Assembly (NCBI GenBank): GCA_009741485.1
Contig: CM019218.1
Location: 28,074,115-28,138,114 of the forward strand
DNA from: Malurus cyaneus samueli
Lineage: Eukaryota > Chordata > Aves > Passeriformes > Maluridae
DNA: 64,000 bases
Reading direction: 5' to 3'
How positions within the stretch are numbered: position 1 is the first letter of the stretch; each line of letters begins with the position of its first letter. Shown piece after piece: positions 39,345 to 49,700 of the stretch. Made by a program: the position numbers and the translations under genes. Under the pieces are notes generated by a model. It was not told the DNA's origin, ran no database searches, and saw only the letters and a list, made by a program, of their open reading frames with translations.

Positions 39345-39790
39345 TCGGGCAGCCGATGCAGTCGTAGGGGATGGGCTCTGCCCGTCTCCAAGGTGCACCT
39401 AGTGCAGGAGCTCCCTCCCCTCAGGTCCCCTCCAGATCTCCAAGCAGTGCAGGAGGCACAGCCACCCTAACAGAGCTTACTTCTATTCTGAGCTTCACAG
39501 CGACGTTTCTTTCTCTCCTGGTTGCCTTCCCCATCGGCGTCAGCACGTTGGGAGAGCAGAAGTGACGCTCCCCTGCACAGGAGCCGGCAGTGCCAGCCAG
39601 GGAAGTCAGCACCAGAGCTGCCACCCCACCTGCCACAGCAGACCCTGCCTGAATCCCTGCCACAACTGCGAAACCAAGAAGATACGTGAAGAACTGCGAT
39701 ACATTTTTCAGTAGCATATTTGAATCGCTTGGAAGTGCAGATTTAAACTGGCTACCACTATTCACAAATTTGTGTGATTCCATAGAACTC
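39345..39790 (-). other. CpG-enriched GC-rich island containing a 120-codon ORF (possible exon or retrocopy)
   Basis: From 39345 to 39727 I count 15 CpG dinucleotides, whereas the flanking DNA has almost none, and G+C rises well above the surroundings. The minus strand keeps an ATG-initiated frame open from 39783 to 39421. The predicted peptide has a short polar start (MESHKFVNSGSQF). A Gly/Ala-rich hydrophobic stretch at residues about 31-62, containing LLGFAVVAGIQAGSAVAGG, could be one membrane helix. A basic segment (GKATRRERN) follows. On the minus strand a CAG lies just 5' of the ATG, and GAAGTAAGCT, a plausible donor, lies near the 3' end of the ORF. I recognise no family. It could be an unrecognised exon, a piece of a retrocopy, or a GC-rich transposon remnant. 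Confidence 0.3.
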
Positions 39791-42161
39791 CAAAATTCTG
39801 AGAACTTAAAGTAATATTACTTCTCTAGAAAAGAAAAGTGGGGAGAAAAAAATCTGAAAATGTCTTGAGTTTTATTTCTTAAAAGAAAAAGAAAAACAAA
39901 CTTGAACATACTTTAAAGGAAAAATCAATATTTATAGCAGGAAAGCAAAAATATTTAATTTTAAAGTTGCCTGACTTTCTGTTGTAGCACTGCTTACAGA
40001 AGTCCAGCCTTACAACTCTCATGGTTTGTAAGGCAATGCACAGTCTTTGGAAAATAGCAGTATGCTACTTCTTGTCTCTTATATTTAACTAACATAAGTT
40101 ACTAATATGAATATTATTGTAATAGTCAGTTTAGTTATTTTCTAATTCCTGAAGATACAGATACGCTTCAGGAAAAGTGTGGCCAGAGCCACCTCCCAAA
40201 AAGAACAACTTGGAGAAAGCCACAATTCCCTGAATACACACTAAAGAAATTTATTTTTTAATTAGATTTATTACATAAATGAGTTTTTTGAAAAGTATCT
40301 GAAAATTATTTTTTATTTGGAGACTCTGGACTACATATTTGATCAAAATAAACTGAATTTCCAGGCAAACAGAGAGGATGAATCTTCTCTTTTTGAAAGT
40401 TTTATATCTTCCTTTTAAGCCTTGGATTTGGAGTTGCTGTGAAAATTTGGCATCAGTTGCAATGATTTATGGATCGAGTGACCTTGCTGTTGGGATAGTT
40501 TCTTTCAGTGCTGTTGGGCTTTGGCATGCTGGAATTAGACACATGACATGTAACTTAATAAAAGCTTATTGGAGAAACAGTAAGGCAGCACATTCCTAAA
40601 TATAGCTGGAATTAGTAAAATCTGTGCCCTAGCTTTTAGCTACTAAAGTGCTATTTTGAGAATCACATCCGAGTTACGCAACTTCTTTCGTCAGTGCTAG
40701 GGATCACAAGACCAAAATAAGGATATCAATGTTAAGAAATCGTGCTTTGGGCACTGAGGCTGTTGTCATGTAAAGCAGAGAAACACCAATTGGTGCTTTT
40801 GTAGGGTCAGAAGCAACAAATCTTTCCAAGTCACTTTTCTGAACTTCTGGGGTCCCTTATGTTGGTTATTGTTTACAATCATGATATTTTGTGTTAGAAA
40901 TCTATCTTCTTAGTTGGATTAGCTTTTAGACAGGAGATCCCCAAAGAAGATTCAGAAATTCACAACTTGGAATGCACATTCAGGCTCTTAGCTGAGGGTG
41001 AGCTGGCTTGACCCATGGCAGCAATGAGACCATCACTTATAGTGGGATATGGTAGAGACTCCTCAGTGGTGGCAAAGGAGCTTTATCAGCCCCTGCCTTC
41101 TTCCTTCAGCAACATTGAAAGCTCCCAAAGTGTGGCAGGTAGAGCTGCTGTAGTCATGCTTTGTAATTTCTTCTCCTGCCCTTTGTTCCCAGGTGCTGTG
41201 GACACTGGCGATAGCTTCACAGATTGGAAGAGATAAGGAGAAGCTCACAAGAGGTGAGCTTCTTACATTCCATATTATTTTCCCTTTTCTAGCAAATTTT
41301 TCTCAGTGGGAACATACGTATCTGATTTTTAAGGGCTCTGCTCTAATACAGTAAGGGTTCTAATAATTATTAATGGGTTGTTCTGATAGATATCTTAGTA
41401 GCAATATTGTATTGCACTCAACATACCAGATCAGTGATCTAAAAGTGTTTTCAGTTCTCTGCATTGCACAATTTCCTTTACTCTGAGTAAGAAACAATTT
41501 TAAAGGTATTGACTGAGTCCACCACCTAAGGTGAGATGGTATGGAAAGTTGCCACCACTAGCTGATATAGATTTTATAACAATCCCGTTTCTCAAATGCC
41601 ACAGTGTTGTTCAAACTCGGGTGACAGTGACTGAAACTGGTACATTGTCTTCTGGTAATATTTCTATTGGACAATATGACAAGTTGAATTACTGCTATAT
41701 AACAAATTCTACATATTACCATAGGTTTTAGAAAATTGTTTTCGTCAGCTAAGAAATTATTGATTGAGTAAATTTAAAGTCAGACAGTGAAAAAACTGGT
41801 GAAAAGGTTAGGTATAGTGTACTTTCCCAAAAATTACCCCTTAAATTCTTCAGTTATCAACACTAGAACCATGATACCACATGAACTTCAGGTATTCATC
41901 CCTAGCTACAGAACATATTTTGGCTGTACAGTAGAGAAAACAATAAATAAAATTTCTTATGTAATTAAAATGACATTAGTGAAACTTGTTTACATCCTTC
42001 TAAGCTAAAGATAAATGAAAATTTAGTTAATTTACAGGTAAAATGCAAGAGTTGTTTTATATGGCAGGACAACACAGAAAAAGCAGTGAGTACTGGGCTT
42101 TCAGAGGCTTAATTATTACTTCATAAACACCTAGTATAATACTGCTAGCAAAAGCTTACAC
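39791..42161. other. AT-rich non-coding stretch
   Basis: No gene or repeat family recognised. Contains a 61-nt exon-like segment at 41193-41253 (findings). Confidence 0.6.
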
Positions 42162-42162
42162 A

Positions 42163-42189
<27 letters not shown>
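42162..42189 (+). repeat. poly-A run (28 nt)
   Basis: Uninterrupted run of 28 A with no recognisable retroposon body upstream. Confidence 0.95.
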
Positions 42190-42193
<4 letters not shown>

Positions 42194-43577
42194 GTGTTTT
42201 AGGTATGAAAAATGTTAAGCTGGGGTGCATTGTTTGTAGGGCAAATTGTACAGCTTAATGAGAACTTGTATGAGTTCAGAGCCACATAAATGTAGCACAG
42301 GTGACACAGGGAGAGAGGAGTTGATTGGCAAGGATGGCCTAGTGAAAGGCTAGAGAGGCTCTTTATTCAGACTGTTTGCATTGAAGGTAACAATTGTCCT
42401 TCTGTTTAGTACACAATGTAAGGATGGGAGCTTTCAGGAAGCCAGCAGGATCATTTCGGTTAGGATGTCTCATTAGTGCATTTTGTGGGATGCACTACAT
42501 ACATCTGTGTTATATATTGACACTAATTTTTAATTATCCTGTGAATACAATTCCTTGAGACCTTGCAGTTTAGGGCCTTCAACTCATCCCTAGTTTCTGA
42601 AAAAGTACCTTACTGTTTTAAGAAACTGTAGATAATCCCATCTCTCAAAACCTGACCATTTGCAGATGAATCCTTCATTGCTTAATTTGCTTGCTCTGTG
42701 TGGCCTGGTAGTGCATTTACGTAAAGATTCTGTTCACTTCCATGGAAGCAGCGGTTATGCTGAGCTAATGCTCTGACTTCTCTTAAAGCTTTCCTTGTGC
42801 CTGCCACTCCTTTAGGATTCTCATATGTTTTTGAAATGGCATGTGTACAGAACGTGTGAGCTGTGTGAGCTATGTGAACTGTTCGAGCATAATGTCTCTT
42901 CTAGCTACAGTTGCTTTCAATGTCTAGAAATTTATTTAGTTGCATATTCGAGCCCCAGATTTATTTTCTTTAACAATATGATAATACCAGGCTATCGGTG
43001 TAAATACACATGCAATTGTCAGTTAACCTTATGCTATTATTTTCAGAGTGCCTGCGGCACTGTATCAGTACTGTCAGAGGAAAAATACCACAGAACAAGG
43101 TATTTCCACATTCCTTTCCATGAGCCAAGACACAAAACGAGCTCATTACCAATATGTGGCTTTCTACAGTTCAATATTAATATGTCTGCAGCTATCCGAA
43201 AAGAATAGTGTATGTGGGCAATTCAATAAATTGTAAACATATGTTCCTGAAGAGACCAGGTGCTGCCAAAAAAAAAAAAAAAAAAAGAGAGACATTTCTT
43301 CTTAATCGGGCATAGGAAGTTTTTGTGCAAAACTGTTCAGAAAGCCTTTGGCCTAATTTCAGTACAACTGTGCTCGATTCAGAAAAATTGCAGCTGCTGA
43401 TGGCAGCTGAAGATGTTGCCCAGAACTGCTTAAAATCATTAGGTAACACACTGGTGTACTGCACCTGAGGACTGACTGAGAAAAAGACAAACAGGTTCCA
43501 AGACTGGTTTAAAATTATTTATGACACTTAACTAATCCATCTAAATGCATCCCTAATGCAGCTCGTGTATGAAGTTG
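42190..43577. other. non-coding stretch with minor repeats
   Basis: Includes a short GTGAGCTGT-type array near 42854-42887 (about four degenerate 9-bp units) and a 19-nt A run at 43268-43286. The 127-codon plus-strand frame at 42825-43208 starts inside the short array and has no recognisable domain. I treat it as chance. Confidence 0.6.
43268..43286 (+). repeat. poly-A run (19 nt)
   Basis: Nineteen consecutive A, preceded by GGTGCTGCC. Confidence 0.9.
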
Positions 43578-43706
43578 GCCTCCTGTGTCAGTTCCACCAC
43601 CACCTGTAAATAGTGATGATTATAGACACTTACCTCACAGGGATTTTGTTAGGATTCATTAGTTAATGTATGTATGGTACCTTTAAAATGTTAAATGCCA
43701 CATGCT
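43578..43706 (+). mobile_element. MIR-type (CORE-SINE) relic
   Basis: GGCCTCCTGTGTCAGTTCC, then CTGTAAATAGTGATGATTAT, then ACTTACCTCACAGGG, TTAGGATTCATTAGTTAATG and TATGGTACCTTTAAAATG follow the order of the conserved core and 3' part of MIR-like amniote SINEs (CAGTTTCC..., CTGTAAAATGGGGATAAT, ACCTCACAGGGTTGTTGTG, AGGATTAATTAGTTAATG, TGTAAAGCGCTTTGAAA). These SINEs were inactive long before modern birds arose, in keeping with about a quarter of the positions being altered. The tRNA-related 5' part is not recognisable. Confidence 0.7.

Positions 43707-43708
<2 letters not shown>

Positions 43709-43745
<37 letters not shown>
43709..43745 (+). repeat. poly-A run (37 nt), longest homopolymer in the window
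   Basis: Thirty-seven consecutive A, followed by GAAAAAAATATT, directly abutting the MIR-type relic. MIR elements do not normally carry long poly-A tails, so the run is probably a secondary expansion. Confidence 0.95.
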
Positions 43746-43747
<2 letters not shown>

Positions 43748-44284
43748 AAAAAATATTAGAATGGTTTAAAAAGACCATTTTAGAGATCTTTTCTTAATTT
43801 GTAAAAATGCCTCTTGATAACAGGGACTTCCCATGTGCCTCAAGAGAGGAATAACACACAAGGGGGGGACTGTGGAATAACACACTGTGGGACCGTATTT
43901 CTTGTCATGAAACCTAAAAGATTCAGTCATAGGACATCTGGAGTCTTGCTTGCTATTCAGAATTCTTATAACAAATTTTGAAGTTTAAGTAGACAAGATT
44001 GGATAAAGGTGACTATTACCATTTCATATCAATTATCATATATAATACCTAAAATGTAATTATGAATCAGTAGTAACTTTATTTCATTGCTCTGTGTCCT
44101 TATGCTATGGATGGAGCTTTCTATCCTTCAATGTCACATGGTGTAATCACCTCTCATAAAAGGTCCTGTTGCAGACATTGACAGACTGTCATAATTATAA
44201 GACATAGATTTTCATGCTGAGTAATGGTAGTCAGGTTAATTTTTAGCAATTCCAGAGTAACGTAGGCCTTGTGATATTTTATGA

Positions 44285-44336
44285 AGACAAACCTCCATTA
44301 TACTTGTGAGGCAGGTGAGATAAGAGAGGTCAGAAG
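44285..44336. mobile_element. possible MIR/L2-type fragment
   Basis: AACCTCCATTATACTTGTGA followed by GGCAGGTGAGATAAGAGAGG resembles the common MIR/L2 segment CCTCATTTTACAGATGAGG, GAAACTGAGGCACAGAGAGG. Short and diverged, so only suggestive. Confidence 0.35.
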
Positions 44337-45476
44337 TTCTGTGTAAAAAGAAAGCAGACCTGAGAGGTGTCTAGTCAGTGAACCACTGGTCAATGAAGTC
44401 ACTGGAGTTACACCAGCACAGAAAACAGCCCTTTGTGTTTACATTTGTGGAGTGGGGGGAGAGACATAGTCATATCTTATAAAAGTCTGAGTAGCCTATT
44501 TTTGTGGAAATCTCTCTATAATTTTTTTCATATGAAAGTATCCAGTAAGACCCCTTAGATCTGGACTACAAGGGCAGCATTGTAACATATAAAAAGTAAT
44601 GTCAACTTTTCAGGAACAGGGTTGTTCTTGAAGCTACAATTCCACACTGGAATGCAGATATTATGGCGGTTAATCTTCTGTAGGAAGTGATATCAGGATT
44701 GTTCATACAGTTCATGGGAAGAGAAAATTATCTAGTTGTTCTGCCAGACGTCCAATGATGAGCTCCTGAGTGAAGCTATTCCCTTTCTTAGCTATTACTT
44801 TGCCCTCCAAAAATATTTCCAAGGTAGGGGAGTCCAATCAATTAACTGGATTTCAAGGTCTTGCAAGTTTTAGCTCAGTAGATTGAGAAAAACAGAACAA
44901 AAAATGATCAGCAAGAAATTTTTCATCTGTCCAGATTTAATTTTTTGCGTTTATCTGTTGAGTCCTCACACAAATATACACAGAAAATAATGAACTGCAT
45001 GAGAATCATCCCTGCTAAAGAGCAAGACACACCAAAGATTATAAAGTGGGTTACTTAGCAGGTACCAGAATGCCTGGGCTAAGTCATCTGTTTCTCATTT
45101 TAAAAAACAGAGGGAGGAAAAACCCAACCAATCACACACATTATTCCCATATCTTGTTGCGCTAAGTAATGAGGTTAAGAGGGAAGGTTTGAGGATGCAG
45201 AAGAAAAGTTTGAAAACATTTCACATGTCTGGGAATGCCAGACCATCATATCATTTTCTATTTGTTTTCTCTAAGTCCTTTCTACTGAATGGCTTGACTT
45301 CAATAAAATAATGTTATTTGGAAGGAGAACCTTCATCTGACGTTCATATAGGCAGCAGAGTCAGCATTTATCCTCCCTTTTCGGACAGTGCAGTCATGTC
45401 AAAGATATAGGAAACAACACAGCTGTCTTTGTGATACCATTTTTCACTTACCTGTGTTTTTAGCACTAAAGACCTG

Positions 45477-45509
45477 CCTGTCAAAAGCAGACAACAAAAG
45501 TTTGACAGG
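45477..45509. repeat. inverted repeat (9-bp arms, 15-nt spacer)
   Basis: CCTGTCAAA at 45477-45485 pairs with TTTGACAGG at 45501-45509. It could be a small hairpin or a chance palindrome. Confidence 0.75.
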
Positions 45510-46766
45510 TGTGATACTGCCACTCTTGCACCTCAGTGTTGGGTTTGGATGCCTAACATGACAGCAAAGTATTTGCAATTTACCTACAGCTGTTGACTGC
45601 TGCCTGGCTGAGCGCAGGCACCGAGGCCGTGTTCCTAAAGGAAAGTGTTGTACCCTTTATGCTTGCAAATAGAGGACTCCCGTGTTAATGGTCAGAGTGC
45701 AATTTGTTCCCTGTTGTTTAAAAATACAGCTTCTCATGCTCAGGATGAGAAAACTCTCATCCCTGTGAGACAACATAACTTTGTGAGCGCATTCAACTAT
45801 GAATAGAAATACCCACCTGTCAGTCAGTCAAGGTAGTTTAAAATACCTCTGCTGCAAAAGCCTATGTGTCATTATAGATTTAGCAGTACGAGCAATGTTC
45901 TCTTTGTCAAACAATGAAACCATATGACTAATTAACACTCACTAGGGAATCTGAAATAATGATCTCTCTCTCTCTTCCTAGAGCCAATTACCCCAAATAT
46001 TCAGATTAGCTATCCACTATTTCTCTGAAAGAAATGTCTTGCTTTCTTTTTCTTTTTAATTTAAGGCATTATGTACCATGTAGCATCATGTTATAGGGTG
46101 TTATGTCACATCCTGACAGCTTACAACAAGGGATATGCTGAATTTATGGGATAGTTAATACCTTCATGAATTAACAAGATAACCAACTTTTCAGGAAAAG
46201 GAAATCTGGGAAATACTTGCAGAAATTCGTTCTATAAATGTAGGGAGAATTTACCTGGTTGATTTAACCAGCTGCATTATTTCATTATGGCTTCCCATTC
46301 AGATAATATTTAAATATATATGGTTATTTATGTGGGCATTTAATTAACATAAGTGTATGGTTGTATTTTACAAATGCATATAATACCTATAAACATACAT
46401 GATCATCCAGCATTATAACATAAAACCACGATGTTTGAAAAATCCTTGATCAATAAGTTGCTTCCAAGTTTATCATTGTGGTCAAAGCTACCAACTTCAT
46501 AAGCAATTAGTCCACTTACCTAAGTCAATCATCTTTCTCTTATATGGTAATTTTAGAGTATTACATCAGCAACTTTCTTATTCTGCATGGAAAAGAGAAA
46601 AGTTTTTACTTTTGCTTTTTTGTCCTCTCTCAGGTTAAGTGGGAAACCAGAAGAGTATTTAGGAAAGGCAGTTCTCTTATTGCAAGATCTAAACCTTGGG
46701 CACCTGGGTCTCTCAGAGAAAGCAGAAGCATTAGCTGCAATGGCTACCAGACTTAATTATAATTAA

Positions 46767-49700
46767 CACAGGGATAAGTAGTACATTAATACAGAAACTT
46801 AGATTTCACAAACTACAATCTGACATAAAGGAATAGAACCTTAAAAACAGACAATATTTTAAATATCACAGCTTTCCAGGTCTGAAGAAAGATGCTAGTT
46901 GTGAACTAATGATTGAACTTCCTTTCCTGGAAGTAGAAGAATTGTATGTTGTGATTTACAGAAATGAAGCTTGTTTGGGTATTTCCTCCCCAGTATGGTT
47001 GGGCGTATTGCCTGTGAAGCCTGGTAGTACTAATTGAGCGTTACAAGTTGGGTTGAAAGCAAAATACATGAAGGAATTCAAAATGTTTCTCAGCTGTACA
47101 GAGATGCCTCTGACTACATGAGCATTTCCAGATACATTTGTCACTCCTGCTGAAGATTTTCCATTGGGCTAAAGAAAAATCATGAGTCACTGGGCTGAGT
47201 GGAGTGACGAATATAATGAAATTTTTTTGGAACTTACTAGGGGAAAAAAGGTCCAAAACTTGCCCTTCTTCCATTCTTCTCTGCATTATGTATTTTTTCT
47301 ATTGATTGTTTCATGTCTTTAGCACAGAGAGGCTTCTGAGCCAAGAATGATGTGGGTTGTCTTACCAACAAATTATAGTCATGCTCATTTAATAAGTTGT
47401 GTATTAAAAAAGAAATTTTGTACATTTCCTTCAAAAAGTGGCAGAAAATCAGTCGTGGTGCAGTGTTTTCCTCTTTTAACCAGCATGGTTGAGAAGCAGA
47501 TGACATCTTCGTAATTGTTAAAAAGTAAGAAAATGAAGTTCATAAAGTGACTGCCATTCAGATTGTACTGAAGATTACTCTGAATTTACTGATCAGATCT
47601 ATCTTTAAAATAATTTTCTTCTGTCTATTATGCAACTTGAGGGAAGATCAGGCTTGATTCTTAAATCCAACTTTTTTAAGACTGCATAAACTAGGTGACA
47701 AGCAAAATTATTTTTGCCACTTTGTAGAAACTTAGAAGGCTGCTACACAGACACACTTATAAGTTATGTTGTAAAGGTTTTGAAAAATTTTAAGGAAAAT
47801 CTACATTTTCAGGGGAAAAATTGGAAAAGATGTGTGATCGCATGCGCCAGGTTTTCTTGCGCAAATATTTTCTTCTGATTCAAATACTTAGATTTAAAAA
47901 CATTCTCATTTCTGGTTTTAAAATACTCTGCTACTGATGCTTTCTATTGTATTTAAACATTACTGTGACTTAGACTGCAAAATCATTCTCTGGGCTAGAA
48001 ATTTGTGTAGGTAATGTTAACAGTGCTTGGCACTGATATACATGTATATACTCAAAAAAATGCTGTCTGTTCTCTCAGTTGCGCATATTACAACAAGCAG
48101 CAAGCATAATCAGGGCTTGTCAGCCTGATGTGATAGGGTGGATTAGCAGAAGTTATCCAGCTAAGGCTCGAGCACTTGTGTGCTAACTACAAAAATAGTC
48201 CCTGTATCAAGCTTTGAAACGAACATATGTGGACATTCTTTTATTTCTGCTTGTGGCTGACAAAAATAAAACTGGCTGGGACTGACTGAGGTAGTGGCAT
48301 CAAGGTGACACGTGAAGCTGTCAAGTGGGAAGTTAGTTTAAGACAAAAAATAAAACAGAGCAGCTTCCATTGACTTGACTGGAGTGCACACTATAGCTTT
48401 AAGTGCAGAAAGTGTACTGTGTCCTCAGTGTTTACAAGTTAAGTTGGGGATAGATAGTACTTGAAGTTTTTCTGGATGTCAAATGTATAATGATTTTGGA
48501 AGAAAATGGCAGAAAGTGTTGTGTCCTTTAAATCTGATTTAAATCTAAGTTGTCTTTGTCATATGCTGCCTCTAATTTACCAAAGTTCAGCGTCTTAAAG
48601 CTGATGGCTCTTAGGGAAGATCAATGAAAAGTCAGTTCTGTCAAATTTAGATGTCTTCACATTTGCCATCCTGCTTTACTTTTCTTATTCAGACAAACTT
48701 TTGCTTATCAAAAGGCTGAATCTACCAATGCCATTTGAAGTTGCCCCACAAACCTGTTATAAGGAATCTGAGCTGCCAGCACTGAGGGGCCCCTCTTGCC
48801 ACAGCCTTGTATTGCTGGTTTCCCCAACTTGGATCTTTAAATGTTTATACAAAGTAACTAGTAGAAGCTTGTCCTATTTAGGGATTTTTGGCTGTCATAG
48901 TACCAGAAATTGCAAGACATTGTAATATATATTTTATTATAGATATTTAGTGATTATGTTCTTTATATCCCCTTACTTTCTGAAAAAAAAACAAGGTTTC
49001 TTAACAGTTTCTTTGGATACTGTGCTTTACAGAAAGCTGTTTGCTGGCTGGCATTGTAAATGGAATACTGATTTGCTGCAGCTTCCCTCCTTTACTAGTG
49101 CTCCTGCTGCTCTCCTCTTCTGTCTTTAGAAACTTCCTTTTTAGATGATGAAAACAGGATAAAAAGACAGAAATGTACTTAGTTTTTTCATTCTCTTTCT
49201 TCAAGCTGCCTCATATGTCCCATATTATGATGACTAATATGATAAATCATATGGCCTTGAGACCAAAACAAAAGTACTTACAGGAATTTGAAATACAATT
49301 CTACAAATAATTTTTCATTACCTTTTATACCTTTAAAAGTTCTATAAAAATTCTTGAAGGTTCTTAATATTCGGTGGGCTGCTGTTAATGCATCTTTGTT
49401 CAGAGTGGTGTGGGATTCGTCACATGATTACAAACAGATTTAAGAGCAGCCCGTGTGCATGGGAACCTCATGAGCCACATCACTGTTTCTGTGATTGCTT
49501 TAAACTAGAGACAAATACTTGGAACTCCATATAACAACACAGCAGATTTTTTAAGTGACCAAAGTATGTTAACACAATTTTCTGCTCCACTTCTGCAAAG
49601 CCAAGAGGACAACCATTACTGAATAACCACAGAAATGTTTTCTAAAGTTGTTATGGAGCTTATTTTACTTAGACTCAGAAATGTAAGGGCCAAAGAGCAA

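Larger units (their letters stand above)
43746..46633. other. non-coding stretch with two possible ancient repeat scraps
   Basis: Mostly unique sequence. 44285-44336 and 44385-44418 carry weak similarity to old amniote repeats. A 9-bp inverted repeat lies at 45477-45509 (CCTGTCAAA / TTTGACAGG). The 45590-45850 stretch is slightly GC-richer and non-repetitive but has no coding frame. Confidence 0.55.

Noticed and set aside
42825..43208. 127-codon plus-strand ORF with CELCELCEL repeat
   Set aside because: The repeat comes from a short degenerate GTGAGCTGT array; the rest shows no protein-like features I can recognise.
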